Shown: one piece after another, positions 23,454-34,284 of the stretch
Layout of the letters: the number at the start of each line of letters is the position of its first letter
Numbering within the stretch: the stretch's first letter is position 1
DNA from: Anodontia alba
Lineage: Eukaryota; Mollusca; Bivalvia; Lucinida; Lucinidae
Length of the DNA stretch: 64,000 nucleotides
NCBI GenBank assembly: GCA_964016985.1
Contig: OZ024821.1
Span: 12,946,620 to 13,010,619, forward strand
Reading direction: 5' to 3'
Made by a program: the position numbers and the translations under genes
Notes under the pieces: generated by a model
Database searches by the model: none
What the model was told of the DNA's origin: nothing
Seen by the model: the letters and a program-made list of their open reading frames with translations, nothing else

Positions 23454-23653
23454 NNNNNNNNNNNNNNNNNNNNNNNNNNNNNNNNNNNNNNNNNNNNNNN
23501 NNNNNNNNNNNNNNNNNNNNNNNNNNNNNNNNNNNNNNNNNNNNNNNNNNNNNNNNNNNNNNNNNNNNNNNNNNNNNNNNNNNNNNNNNNNNNNNNNNNN
23601 NNNNNNNNNNNNNNNNNNNNNNNNNNNNNNNNNNNNNNNNNNNNNNNNNNNNN
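23454..23653. other. Assembly gap (200 N)
   Basis: Exactly 200 undetermined bases, a conventional placeholder length, so the true size is unknown. C-rich and (CA)n sequence follows on the right, which probably caused the break. Confidence 0.99.
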
Positions 23654-23767
23654 CCCCCCTCCCCCCCCGCACACACACACACACACACAAATGTTCAAAA
23701 GGGGTTTACAAGGATGCTCATTACACGGACTTGTTAACGTGATGAAGTCTGGATAGTAATCGACAGA

Positions 23768-23970
23768 GTATTTTTCGCCTTTTCTTTCGCGTTACTACGC
23801 GTCTATTTGCGTTATTTCTCATTTTGTTTCGCGTTACTACGCATTTTTTTTTCACATTATTATGCCTTTCGTTTGCATTGCTACGCCTTTGATCGGCATT
23901 ATTACACCATTTTCTTGCTATAACGCCATTTACTTTGCGTGTTTGCCTTTTTTGCGTTATTACGATTTTA
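23768..23970. repeat. Degenerate ~20-bp minisatellite, reverse complement of 4935-5130
   Basis: Units of the kind TTTCGCGTTACTACGC and TTTGCGTTATTACG follow each other. Read in reverse they match GCGTA-TAACGCGAAA at 4935-5130. The Arg/Asn-rich minus frame is a repeat artefact. Confidence 0.7.
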
Positions 23971-24361
23971 CAATATACTATTTTCTCTAATATGATCCTA
24001 CTAAGCTTTCGTACATTTCCACAATACATACACGAATAGAAAGAGACAGAAAGTAAAGTGGACAGCAGCTGACGGTGATCGCAATGTTAGCATCAAAACA
24101 AGAAACAGACTATGCAAAAACAAAACAGAAACCAATATACAGCTGTACAGCTGGTAGCCATAATGCTAGAATGGAAACAGGATTTAAACATGCAGCAAGA
24201 AATGACAGACATATAAGATATACCCTGGAAATGGTACAATCTCGAAGCACAGTCTTTCAGAGGTACAAAAAATGAGAGACGAGGAACGAGCAATGACAAC
24301 CATGACGTCACATATGAAACCACAGACGCTCGAAGAAAGAAGAACTGTAACAGAGGAACTA

Positions 24362-24718
24362 CAGTCGAACCTCAATGGCTCGAACATCTTTGGGACCATA
24401 GAAATTCGTTCGAGATATGGGTAGTTCGAGCCACTGAGGGTTAATCATGGCACCTGTTCAGGAAGCAAATAGCGATAATTTAGGGAAATCTTTTCGATTT
24501 TCCACACAGATTGTATGTTGAGTGTACTCATTAGAATCGCCTCGATGGGGCGATTCTAATGAGTACACACAACATACAATTTCACGATAAAATAAAAAAA
24601 AATTCCTTAAATATTTGTTTTCTTGAGCTATCGGAAGAATTTCGTAGGGACTCAAAAACGAGTTCGAATTAGCCATGGAAAACGAGCCATGGGTGTTCGA
24701 GCCATCGAGGTTCGACTG
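24362..24718. mobile_element. TA-flanked MITE, CAGTCGAACCTCAATGGCTC ends, hairpin at 24511-24580
   Basis: Ends CAGTCGAACCTCAATGGCTC and GAGCCATCGAGGTTCGACTG, flanked by TA. The inner hairpin is GTACTCATTAGAATCGCCTC / GGCGATTCTAATGAGTAC. Copies of the family: 43692-44012, 50599-50998, 57546-57902. Probably moved by a pogo/Tigger-type transposase; none is encoded here. Confidence 0.85.
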
Positions 24719-24850
24719 TACTTTGCAACAGTCGATAGAAAAACTTCACCACAAGTCGCAAAAGTTTTTTTTTTTTTTTTTTTTTTCTTTCTAATAGCAT
24801 AAAACAATTAACATGTAACATGAAAAGTAAAGATACAATAAGCCTTACAG

Positions 24851-24956
24851 CCCAGTAACCATTCTACATAAATCTATAGCGGGCCGTTATCGATCCGTCA
24901 GGGTAGCTGACGGGCCGATAACGGCCCGCTGTAGATTTATGTAGAATGCTAGCTGG
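24851..24956. mobile_element. 107-bp palindromic MITE, copy 2 of 6
   Basis: CCCAGTAACCATTCTACATA to TATGTAGAATGCTAGCTGG. T/A sub-type (GTTATCG with CGATAAC). Near-perfect hairpin. Confidence 0.9.
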
Positions 24957-25067
24957 AATCTGAGAACAACGAACGGTCAGTTGCAAAAAAAAATTCTTCA
25001 CCAAATGTGATACAAACAGTTTTGACAGTTACCTCCTCTTGAACTATATTCATTCTCCTGGTTATTA

Positions 25068-25413
25068 CCATATTCGATCTAATTACCGCACATGCCCCTA
25101 TAAGCGCACAGTCAAGAAGTTTCCGTAGTTTCCATTACAGTCAGTGTTCTTTTGGTCTACTTCTTCATAAAGACATATGTTGTGGGTACTCATTTGAATT
25201 GCATCGACTTGTCGATGCAATTCAAATGAGTATCCACAACATGTCTTTATAAAGAAAATCAGAAAAAAAAACTGCATAATTATAATCAAAAGTCTTCTTC
25301 TGATCTTTTTTATAATGTACCCTTAGTAGGTAGATACATATTTACCACAACTGAGTGTTCCCAGTAATTTTGAAAAACCAAAGCGCACAGTGCGGTAATT
25401 AGGTCGAATACGG
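25068..25413. mobile_element. TA-flanked MITE, CCATATTCGATCTAATTACC ends, hairpin at 25167-25251
   Basis: Ends CCATATTCGATCTAATTACC and GGTAATTAGGTCGAATACGG, TA on both sides. The inner hairpin TTGTGGGTACTCATTTGAAT / ATTCAAATGAGTATCCACAA is a relative of the GTTAGAA-CGCCTC hairpin found in other families, but both arms have changed to match each other. Confidence 0.85.
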
Positions 25414-25823
25414 TATTAAACACACTGTGGGGAAATTCGACAAACGACAGTGATGACATTTTATGATACATTTTAGAGAATAGATGGACATTTTACGAAG
25501 AGAAAGATTGTCTCATTAGAGGCAAATTGCAAGAAGCGTCAAATATTTTTGCTGAGAAAAGATAATAAAATATATTTCTAAATGTAGTCTGCTGATTTTT
25601 TGCCCAGTGTACTAAGCGTTAACATCCGCCGAGAAATAAACCTAAAGGTCAATAATCTGTAACAGAAGTTGCTAAAGCGTTTTTACTTCTTTATAATAGC
25701 CTAAAACACATAAAGTGTAACATGAAAGTATAGATACCATAAGGCAACTAAAGAACGTCTCGGACTCTAACTGCACGGTCGATGATTGTATTAGAAATAA
25801 TTAGTCATTTGGCAAGACTCTAA

Positions 25824-27090
25824 TTATTGTGAATTGTTCGTTGTTTCATTGATTTTCTCAATACGATGTACATGGACACAACGCCTTGTTTCTCTGCTCA
25901 CAAAGCGGGAAAACTGTGTCACAAAAACCTTACTGATTCTTTCTCCTTCCACTACATATAATGCATATGGATAACCAATGTCTTTGATGACATTAGCTAG
26001 CTTTCCATCCTCCGTAAGCTCTATCAGACTACTGTTTTTCCAGTCCGACACCAGAATATTATTGTCAAAAAGAGCAAGCCCTCTACCTTCGGTTTTCGCC
26101 AAAGTGTCATGATATTTCCAAATTTGTTTCCCTTCTTTGTCAATACATATTACAACTTCCTCACCTGAGACGAAGAATTTACTCGCATCTTTGCTGACAC
26201 AAAGATGGCGAGACTGATGTTTTGCCAAACCCGTTGGAAATATCCCTGCTTTCTTTCCTTTAAGATCAACTCTATGGATATCACTGTTATCACAAAGCAT
26301 ATAGATATATTTTCCCACTTGTTTAATGTCTCTTATCCAACTATTGCACGAAACTGTTAAATCTTTTGCCCATTCAAATTTTGATTGGTTGACGATAAGC
26401 AGCTTAATGATAGGTTCGCTATGTATACTTATAGCAAACGTATCATTTGGGATTGTACAAATTCCACGAGGCCTCGGGCACTCGATTTCTTCCAGTAATT
26501 CATAGTTACCGTTGAAGAGTTGGATGCAGTTATGTGGACTATCGCAGACTGCAACAAATTTATTATTTAAAACGGCTATGCTATTTACACAACACGCGTC
26601 CGTTACTTTATGTCTGTCACTTAGCTCAAGACGGAATTTTCTTTCCCAAGTAAAGTTACGGTATCTAGAAGGCGTATTGGTTACAGGAAAAAATGCAGTA
26701 TTAGAATCAGGTAAGGTTGGTTGAATGATATTACCAATTGATCGTGCGTCCATATCTTTTGTATTTTCAGCTAAAACTGGTGGCATTTGTACTGAAGACT
26801 CTACGCGACCTGCGACAGATAGTTGCTCTTCTGAGTCTGCGTCGCGTAACGTCTCCTTGTTTCTAGAGAAAACATTGTTTGTTGCCACATTAGTAACTTC
26901 AACAACGCCCAATCTATCAAATTGTTTTAAGAAGTCCTGTATACTGGTCGATTTTTTAAAACTAAATTTCCGACTTTCCAAAGATGTTATCTTTGCTATA
27001 TCCAGCTGAGCAGTTTCTAAGTATTCAATTTCTTTCTGAGCTGAGAATATTGACTTGTTGTGTGTAATCCTGTCGATAGATGCTGTAATG
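25824..27090 (-). CDS. TRIM-like gene, second coding exon: end of coiled coil, linker, beta-propeller, stop
   Basis: It begins after TTTTGCAG at 27091-27092 with one base that completes the split codon, then ITASIDRITHNKSIF. The stop is at 25824-25826. A 385-residue frame from 26981 starts at TTG and is only part of the exon. No AATAAA is seen close downstream on the minus strand. Confidence 0.85.
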
Positions 27091-30000
27091 CTGCAAAATA
27101 CATATAAATTTTAATTCTATAGAGTGACATTAACGCTTAGCTCTCTGGGTAAAACATTCAGCAAATGGCATTTTAAAATATTTTTCCAAACAAAAAACAG
27201 GTTTCGTTACTTCATGCAAATTGTCTCCATTACTGAATATTTAGACTGTAACCGGTCTATAGTCTGGGAAAATCAGTTTGAAACAAAAGTGAAGCTCCCA
27301 TGATCTTCGTTACATCTAAAGTAGCTCTGGCATCATCCTTTAAGACTTACCAGTGATTGCATCTTTACTACAATACATTTTGCAGGTGTAAAAATGATCA
27401 CCAATAAAGTTTAACCAATAATTCAGATGAGAGGACTTGTCTCTCAGCAGTTAATTTGTCGATTCGCTGTAAGCACAAGCAATAACCCCTTACAACACAT
27501 CCTAAAATGTGAACGTGCTGCCGTACTGTATCCAATTATATAGTACTGGTTTATGGTAAATAGAGTTGGTCCTGAGCAAGCTGCTTCTAGGAGCAGTTTG
27601 ATCTGGGTTTATAAAATGTTCCTAGGGGCATTTTGATCTGAACCGCCGGTTTGCTCACATTCAGGGTAGCCGCATAATGTTTTTATCTGTTTACTTACCC
27701 AGCTAGCATTCTACATAAATCTATATCGGGCCGTCATCGGCCCGTCAGGGAGCTGACGGGCCGATGACGGCCCGATATAGATTTACGTAGAATGCTGACT
27801 GGGTATTTACTAGTGTGTATGTATAAAGGACACATTTCTACTGAACATTCATTTATAAACAATGGCAGTTTTTTATGTTGTTATGCAAACATAGAGGAAA
27901 ATTCTTACCTATGATGAAAAATTCACTTGAGCATGGTCGATATAAATTTATCGTATTTACCCTAAATCGTACACCTTAACTTCTTACAATACTGTTCATA
28001 AATTTAGAACTCGTCCGTTTTACTATCTGTTAAGACTGCCAGATGAGTGGCAAACAGCGTAGACTCTGACCATATACTTTAGGTACATACGGTAAATAGA
28101 ACACTTTTTATGCTTGAAATATTTTTAACAGTATACACTGAATTTGCATTACGGCAAAGCTGCACGTACGAGGGCGTATCAATAAATAATCAGCCTGTCC
28201 CATTTCCGATGGACCGAGACGGTCATGATTTTCCTGCTTTGTTTCAATATATGTTTAATACATGGGTACAAAATTGCACACGTATCGAGTCATTCTTTCA
28301 TAAGATATTGAATGTCAAACATGGCTAGTCATGCAAAGGCTTGCTTTTCATCTAAAGTTGAGTACCGTGCTGTAATTCGGTACAAGTATTTAAAAGGTAA
28401 AACAGGCAAGGAAATACACGGCGAGTGTTTATGGGTCTTCTGTACCATCTTATGCTCAGGTTAAATTCTGGGTAGGGGAATTCAAACGTGGTAGAACGTC
28501 TTTAGAAGATGAAGCCAGGTCTGGACGCCCAATGGATGCCACCGACGAAGAAATGTGTAAGAAAGTTCGGGATCTGGTATACTCAGGCGAATTCAGGTGG
28601 AAGAAATAGCGCAGGCATTAGGCATTTCACATGGTAGCGTTTCAACAATCTTACATGATCGTTTAGGTATGCGCAAGCTAACAGCCCGTTCGGTCCCCAA
28701 ATCCCTTAGCGATGAGCAAATGGCAACCAGAGCATCAATATGCAGCGCCTTGTTGAAGCGTTTTAGGTCAAAAGATGATTTTCTTTTGCGTCTGGTGACT
28801 GTAGATGAAACTGGGTTCATTATTATGAGCCAGAGAATAAAGCTCAAAGTCGTCAGTGGGTAGGGCCTGGGTCCCTGAGGCCAAAGAAATTCAAGACGCA
28901 ACCATCTGCTGGCAAGGTGATGGCCACAGTATTTTGGAACGCAAAAAGCGTTATTATGTTGGACTTTTTACCCAAGAGAAGTAGTGTACTATGCAAACTT
29001 GTTAGACCAGCTGAGAACCGCCATCCGTGAAAAACGCCGAGGTAAACTCTCTAAAGGTGTTTTACTGCAACAGGACAGCGCGAAAGTCCACACTTGCAAA
29101 GTTGCAATGGATGCTGCAGAGCGAAACGGGCATGAATTAATACCACATCCTGCCTATTCGCCTGACCTAGCTCCTAGCGACTTCTTCTTATTCCCAAACT
29201 TGAAAAAGGATATCCGTGGACTTCATTTCCGGTCTAATGAAGAAGTCGTGACGGCAGTTGAGGAGTGGGTCAATGGAAAGGACCCTGACTTTTTCAGTTC
29301 TGGGCTGACGGCACTTGAACACCGTTTGTCTAAGTGCGTCACACTAGAGGGCAATTACATTGAAAAAGAAGAGGTGGATCTAAACCGGAAATAAGTTAGG
29401 CTGGTTACTTATTGACTCACCCTCGTAAGTGGAGTATCCAGATTATATTTAATTCTCCAAGAAAACATATGTTGTGGGTTCTCATTAGAAGCGCCACAGT
29501 GAGGCGCTTCTAATGAGGCGCTTCTAATAAGAACCCACAACATGTTTTCGTGAAGAAATACGAAAAATCTCAATGCTATTTGGATGAAAAAATACTATCT
29601 GGAGCTATGTTACGGAATACGACCTTATTTGAACCACGCCAAGCGAGAACATGTCTTCGGGCATATGCGGACAGCAAAGGCCCAGATCAGCCTGCGCATC
29701 CGCGCAGTCTGATCACGGCCTTTACTGTCCGCTTACAGAATCGTCGGATACTATAGACTGTTTCAGTGGAGAGCAAATGCCCGGATGAGACTTTACGCAT
29801 GCGCAGTATGATGTGAATCCGCATATTTGCGCATGCTCAATGGCACTTTTTTTCGCATGATGCGGCCCACTTGGAAATCGATCAGTACAATTCTATACCT
29901 TTTATTCCTAAGTTCTAAGTCCGCTCTGTATTTGTTGATCTGTTCCTCAGCCTTCTCTCTCATCCTGTCAACAAGTTTCATAGTGTCATCTTCAAGCCGC

Positions 30001-30200
30001 TGTAATTCATTTATAATTTCTTTCTTGAGAGTGTCAATGTTAGTCTTGACATGGTCATATGAGTCTTGAAGTAGGGTTCTCTTATTCTTAGCTTCGTCCA
30101 TCTTGTGGCTCAAGATTTCTGACAGCTTGTTGAATTCTGATAATATTTCCATACGAAGTGTGTTCATATCAGTTCTTTTGGCGTTAGTTCTGGAAGCCAT
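25824..30200 (-). CDS. TRIM-like protein: coiled coil plus NHL-type beta-propeller, two exons, 522 residues
   Basis: Two minus-strand exons (30200-29899 and 27090-25824) join into 522 residues. The first ends AATAAAAG before GTATAG; the second starts after a TATTTTGCAG acceptor. Two leftover bases plus one make a Ser codon (residue 101), so the phases agree. Residues ~10-145 are heptad-rich coiled coil (EILSEFNKLSEILSHKMDE, TLKKEIINELQRLEDD), continuing across the junction as SIFSAQKEIEYLETAQL. After a low-complexity linker, residues ~250-512 form repeated beta-strand units (NSIAVLNNKFVAVCDS, HLCVSKDASKFFVSG, GLALFDNNILVSDW), the usual C-terminal propeller of bivalve TRIM proteins. No RING or B-box is visible. 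A CAG acceptor at 30224 just upstream of the ATG suggests at least one more 5' exon, perhaps only untranslated. From the family, a ubiquitin-ligase or adaptor role in innate immunity is plausible, but without a RING that is inference. The intron is 2.8 kb and holds a dead mariner. Confidence 0.8.
27698..27803. mobile_element. 107-bp palindromic MITE, copy 3 of 6
   Basis: CCCAGCTAGCATTCTACATA to AGAATGCTGACTGGG. C/G sub-type like copy 1. Lies in the TRIM-like intron. Confidence 0.92.
28169..29425 (+). mobile_element. Mariner element, TA-flanked, ~29-bp inverted repeats
   Basis: Left end CGAGGGCGTATCAATAAATA and right end (complement) CGAGGGTGAGTCAATAAGTA, each preceded by TA (28167-28168, 29426-29427). 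Length 1257 bp, normal for mariner. Ends and target site are intact; the gene inside is broken. Inserted antisense in the TRIM-like intron. Confidence 0.92.
28321..29394 (+). pseudogene. Mariner transposase (Tc1/mariner, DD34D), frameshifted
   Basis: ATG at 28321 follows the left inverted repeat at the usual distance. N-terminal FSSKVEYRAVIRYKYLKGKT is recognisable. Early frameshifts follow near 28420 and 28590; then EEIAQALGISHGSVSTILHD (helix-turn-helix) and LRLVTVDET (first catalytic Asp). A frameshift comes directly after that, and another near 28950. The rest is intact: VLLQQDSAKVHT (second Asp), HPAYSPDLAPSDFFLFPNLK (third Asp), stop at 29392-29394. Full length would be near 345 residues. 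Mariner-family identity is firm; this copy is inactive. It may once have supplied transposase to TA-flanked MITEs, but its ends do not match those seen here. Confidence 0.92.
29461..29553. repeat. Hairpin of the GTTAGAA-type module, with duplicated right-arm segment
   Basis: AACATATGTTGTGGGTTCTC ATTAGAAGCGCC pairs with GGCGCTTCTAAT, which occurs twice in tandem (GAGGCGCTTCTAAT x2) before AAGAACCCACAACATGTTTT. No outer inverted repeats found. Confidence 0.75.
29600..29870. repeat. GATCAG-CTGCGCA palindromic repeat family
   Basis: GCATATGCGGACAGCAAAGG, then GATCAGCCTGCGCATCCGCG CAGTCTGATCA, then a second half with GCATGCGCAGTATGATG. The self-complementary core is shared with 31110-31310, 33000-33165, 52860-53025, 56800-57010, 59040-59300 and 62865-63071. 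Small non-coding mobile element, superfamily unknown. Confidence 0.65.
29899..30200 (-). CDS. TRIM-like gene, coiled-coil exon (first recognised coding exon)
   Basis: ATG at 30200 gives MASRTNAKRTDMNT and 100 codons plus two bases, ending at a good donor (AAG then GTATAG at 29898). The frame stays open upstream to a TTTGCAG acceptor at 30224, so the ATG may be internal to a longer exon. Charged heptads run through the exon. The frame continuing past 29899 to 29793 is intron read-through. Confidence 0.78.
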
Positions 30201-30284
30201 TTTGTACAAACAGGATATGATACCTGCAAATGCACATCATGAATTTGGTTTTGGCATAAGCATAATAAAACAGACTTCATAAAA

Positions 30285-30501
30285 CCCTTAAAACGCCATG
30301 CAAAACTACCGCAGACGTTATGTTATTATTTCATTTATCAAAGAAAATAGGGTTTGACATTTTATGTGAATCGTCTGCTAGCAGAATCGTCTGCTAGCAG
30401 ACGATTCACATGAAATGTCAAGCCTTATTTTTTTTTCTGAAAATTGTTTAAAAATATATATTAATGTTATCTGCTGCAGTTGTGGTTGGCACTTTAAGAG
30501 T
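30285..30501. mobile_element. TTAA-type MITE (CCCTTAAAACGCC), inner GAATCGTCTG hairpin
   Basis: Left CCCTTAAAACGCC, right GGCACTTTAAGAGT. The inner hairpin is TTGACATTTTATGTGAATCG / CGATTCACATGAAATGTCAA, with the central CTGCTAGCAGA repeated. Outer TTAA is decayed. Same family as 37332 and 44023. Confidence 0.7.
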
Positions 30502-30539
30502 CAACATTCATAATCTCATGGACATTCGAATATTTTGGA

Positions 30540-30893
30540 AAATTGCAATGTGAGGTAAACGTATCCCCATACAGATTTTAACGTTGTTTTACAAGATTGT
30601 TCTTTAGTAGACTCTGTATCAGATTCCATCAATTCATATTGATCGGTCAAAAACATGGTCGCCAGTGGGTGGGTCATATTTGCCTTATTTGGCTATAGTG
30701 CAAACTTCGAAAATCTTCTTCACAGAAACTATTCAATGGATTTCAATGAAATTTTACAGGGATGTTCTTTGGGTAACTGTTTATCAGAGTCGTTCAACTC
30801 ATGTTGATCTTCAAAATTATGGCCGCTAGTGAGTGGGGCATATCAGCCATTACTCAAGTGAGCAATACATGGCCATGATGGCCCTCTTGTTCA
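30540..30893. mobile_element. Right end of a CAAGAGG-type satellite-bearing element
   Basis: It ends TACATGGCCATGATGGCCCT CTTGTTC, the complement of the CAAGAGGACCATGATGGTCC terminus at 11486. Two ~130-bp internal units are present (CTTCACAGAAACTATTCAAT and GGGATGTTCTTTGG-TAACTG types). Truncated on the left. Confidence 0.6.
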
Positions 30894-31099
30894 ATATCTA
30901 CGAGACCCTCGGGCTTCAAAGACATTAAAATAGCCTAATATTTTTCATCATCCAGTTCAAGCTAAAAATCTTAATTCCAACTCTTCATAACTTGGAATTA
31001 ATTACAATACATGTATAATGAGTACTCACTAAGTTCAAACAATCCTTGTTCTGCTAGGCACTGGCTAAAATACAAGATATTTTGTCATATTTATAGGGA

Positions 31100-31320
31100 C
31101 CTTAACGTGAGAAGACCTACCGTCTGATATGTTCGCACAGCGAAGAGTCAAATCAGCCTGTGCATCCGCACAATCCGACCAGAGTCTTCGCTTGAAGATA
31201 TTTTGCACCCTTGGATAGCCAAAGTACGCCCAGTGAAGATTCTGATCAGACTGCGCGAATGCGCAGGCTGATCTGAATCTTCGCTGGGCGCACACGTCCG
31301 AAGGTTCGTTTTCTGATGGT
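31100..31320. repeat. CTGCGCA-type repeat, two palindromic cores
   Basis: TCAGCCTGTGCATCCGCACA near 31155 and GATCAGACTGCGCGAATGCG near 31240, within a segment bounded by GACCTACCGTCTGATATGTT and ACACGTCCGAAGGTTCG. A 106-residue minus frame across it has no domain. Confidence 0.6.
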
Positions 31321-31515
31321 AGTCTCATATTGTTTATCGATATACAACAGTGAATACAAAGGAATAATTGTTTAGATGATTGCATGGTTTAGTTTTTTAA
31401 AGAAACACCGTAATGTTAGAATGACAGTATATAATTTGAATAGTTGTCTAGCGATTATGGTGTAGATCGACTAAAAGTTAGTATGTCGATTTGACATTAC
31501 TGATTATTTGTTTAA

Positions 31516-31700
31516 CCCTCATATAACAACTACAGCGGCGATACATGTTTTTTTCTTTCAGAGAAAATAAGGCTTGACATTTCATGTGCGTCATCTGCCG
31601 AGCAGACGATTCACATGAAATGTCAGGTCTTATTTTCTCTGAAAAATAACAAATACAATTTTCGAAGGTCTGCTAAAAATCTGCTTAGCGTTTTTATGGT
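31516..31700. mobile_element. TTAA-type MITE, right end decayed
   Basis: TTAA at 31512-31515, then CCCTCATATAACAACTACAG. The inner hairpin is AATAAGGCTTGACATTTCAT GTGCGTCATCTGC / GCAGACGATTCACATGAAAT (31568-31640). The right terminus is not sharp. Confidence 0.6.
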
Positions 31701-31774
31701 TAGTAAAGCTGATATAAATACATATATACAAACCGGGTCCATCAGTATGAGACATGCCATGTATAATTTGTTTG

Positions 31775-31885
31775 GGGTGGGGGGGGGGGGGGTGGGGGGG
31801 ACATACGCTGACAGCCAAGATCCGCATCAGCCTGCCCACCCGTGCAGTCAGATCAGGGCCCTCGCTGTTCGCTTACATGATATGG
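31775..31885. repeat. Poly-G tract and CTGCGCA-family fragment
   Basis: A G-rich run (31778-31800) is followed by ACGCTGACAGCCAAGATCCG, CATCAGCCTGCCCACCCGTG CAGTCAGATCAGGGC, a decayed member of the family at 29600. Confidence 0.5.
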
Positions 31886-32209
31886 CCATGTTCACTAACT
31901 GACGACATAAAAAAATGACACCGGCTTTGTTTCGGTCAAAGAAAAATGGCATATGCCAATTTTTTTGGCTATTTCTTGTCAATTTTAATGTCTATACAAA
32001 TTACTCACTCTAAGGAACAGCCATATATAGAATCTTGTCTCCTTCTGATTTATCATTAAATTCTAGAGTCAGCTAGGCTACTAATGAAGCTGAAGCCATT
32101 AAACAGCAGGGAGCAACCTCTAGCCCTTTCTTAATTAGTTGAGTTCCCGGAAATTCAGTCAGATAAATTCCAACACATTGCAGTTAGTGAATCATACACA
32201 CACAATAAA

Positions 32210-32830
32210 TAAAAGGGTGTACTATCAAAATATCGAATACGGTTCAAGACTTACAGCCTTTTTCATATTATTCACATTTTTTTGCCTCGGCTTAGCCTCG
32301 AGCAAGAAAACTGGTATATGGCAACCCATTGGCAAGCCCATTGGCTAAATCTCATCTGTAGCAGTCTGTATGCTAAAAATACCTAAGTATTCCTAACGGG
32401 TTCAAAAGTCATGCCAATTTTCACTAAATGACCACGGACGACAGACGCCAGGGTGTGTGTGTATGGGGGCGCGGGGGGGGGGGGGGGCGCTGATTCACAA
32501 GTCAATTACAGGGCCCAATTCGAAAGCTGACCTTAAATTCGGTCGGTTGACTTTTCTTCGGGTCGAACAATAATCAAAATGGTCCTATGGGCTAAAAAGT
32601 TATGGCCATTTTCACTAAAGTACTTTGGCCTCAGCTTTGCCAATGTAAATGGCGATGGCAATACCTTCGGTTAGATATTGTCAATAGTAATGTGTTTACA
32701 AAATTTTATCGCTATATATACGGTTCAAGATTTACGGCATTTTGATATTTTCGGTTTTGGTCTCGGCTTAGCCTCGGGCAATAAAAAACGCTATTTGGCA
32801 AACCCATTAGCTAGACCTTGTCGGTGTCGG
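32210..32830. repeat. Two diverged copies of a ~480-bp unit
   Basis: ACGGTTCAAGACTTACAGCC with CTCGGCTTAGCCTCG and GGCAACCCATT at 32239-32345 recurs as ACGGTTCAAGATTTACGGCA, CTCGGCTTAGCCTCG and GGCAAACCCATT at 32720-32815. A GGCCATTTTCACTAAA-type block repeats between them. Non-coding. Confidence 0.65.
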
Positions 32831-32999
32831 TGTGATGTTTATCCTGGAAAATAGATGGCGTTTGAACTTGAGTATATAAGATGAAAGTGTACGTCTTCAG
32901 CTCAACACATTTGTAATTAACCTTAGTCCAGTTATAGCTTCCAAGATTCTTTTGTTAAACACGCCCTCTGGTATCCCTTCAGAACTACAGGTTACTTGC

Positions 33000-33165
33000 T
33001 TTATCAAGGCCATATAAGCCGGAGCACAGCATTTCCTACAAGACTGCATGTGCGTCCAGAGAAGACTCAGATCAGCTTGCGCATCCGCACAGACTGATCA
33101 GCGTCTTCCCTATGCGCTGAAGAGCCTTGGCTATCCACATAGTGCCTTGCGAAGACTCTGATCAG
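33000..33165. repeat. CTGCGCA-type repeat with AGCCGGAGCACAGCAT end
   Basis: The end AGCCGGAGCACAGCATTTCC resembles AGCCGGGGCTCAGCATATCA at 62865. The core GATCAGCTTGCGCATCCGCA CAGACTGATCA is palindromic. Confidence 0.6.
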
Positions 33166-33184
33166 CTTGTGCGGATCTGTAGTT

Positions 33185-34137
33185 GGGTCCATCGTGGTCT
33201 GTTTCTGGTTTCTCGTGTTCTGTCCTCAGATCGCCATTGAGCCCTTTGCTTTGTTTCATCACGGCGGTTTGATTATATATGTTTCATTGCGATGTTTCAC
33301 AGATGAGGTAGAGGACTCCTATGCAGACCAAACATATACAAGTATTTGTAATTTGTAGCTGCATCAGAATTAGGGATGGTTTCGCGCTAGTAAAACTTGT
33401 TAAAGCCCCAAATAGTTTTACTACTGGCCGTTCCACGGAGGTTCTTCTCTGTTTGTGCATTGGTGGTTTCACATCACGAAAACATGCCTATATATATATT
33501 GTTCGTCTGTCATTACTGACAATGACCAATCCTAATCAACTGTGTGATGTGTTGTTATTTGTGTGTTCTAAGATGAAACCAATCTTAGCTCTAAACTGCC
33601 TATTGCAGATAGAACAAGAGAGGTCTGATGAAGAAAGCTCTGTTGGTGATGCCTTAGCTCTGGCTGTCCGCTGTGCACATTTCTGCTCGGCTTCGCTGAT
33701 TCTTTTTGCTTCGTATTCACCAGCTTCCCTTTTTATGAGGCCTCGCCACTTTGTACGATCCTGTGCAATCTGTTCCCATGACTCTGTTGGTATGTTGAAG
33801 TCTTTAAGGGAAGCTTTGAGGGTGTCCTTGTATCGCTTCTTCTGACCACCATGGGAGCGTTTTCCTACTTGAAGTTCTCCATAGAGGATTTTCTTTGGCA
33901 AACGTTCATCAGGCATTCTGGTAACATGGCCTGTCCATCTTAACTGTGCCAATTTCAGAAGAGTATGTACACTCTGCATCCCTGCCCTTTTCAGGACTTC
34001 TGTGTCTGGAATCCTGTCTTGTCACTTGATCTTTAGAAGTTTTCTAAGACAGCTTGTATGGAAGTGGTTCAGTCTTTTGGCATGCCGTTGGTAAACTGTC
34101 CAAGTTTCGCATGCGTATAATAGTGTTGGCAGCACTA
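33185..34137 (-). mobile_element. 5'-truncated LINE: end of endonuclease-reverse transcriptase frame plus 3' tail (dead)
   Basis: On the minus strand 34137-33980 reads LPTLLYACETWTVYQRHAKR, then RLNHFHTSCLRKLLKIK, a stop, and QDRIPDTEVLKRAG. The open part 33979-33536 gives QLRWTGHVTRMPDERLPKKI, HGGQKKRYKDTLKASLKDFN and a C-terminal zinc-finger-like CSICNRQFRAKIGF. From family knowledge this order (YACETW ... RWxGHVxRM ... KDTLKxSLKDF ... CxxC) is the end of RTE-like endonuclease/reverse transcriptase proteins common in molluscs. One Trp codon is now a stop. Downstream, 33535-33185 may be the 3' untranslated part; a related piece without coding sequence lies at 48930-49265. Confidence 0.82.
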
Positions 34138-34182
34138 CCGATCTATATACATGGTGTTTAAGGGTATCAAAATATATGTATA

Positions 34183-34190
34183 TAGGCATG

Positions 34191-34284
<94 letters not shown>

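Larger units (their letters stand above)
27091..29898 (-). other. Intron of the TRIM-like gene
   Basis: GTATAG donor at 29898 and TTTTGCAG acceptor at 27091. It contains, in order on the plus strand, a decayed TTAA-type MITE (about 27135-27290), a palindromic MITE (27698), a GAGTGGCAAACA element fragment (28030), a mariner (28169), a hairpin (29461) and a CTGCGCA-type repeat (29600). Confidence 0.75.
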
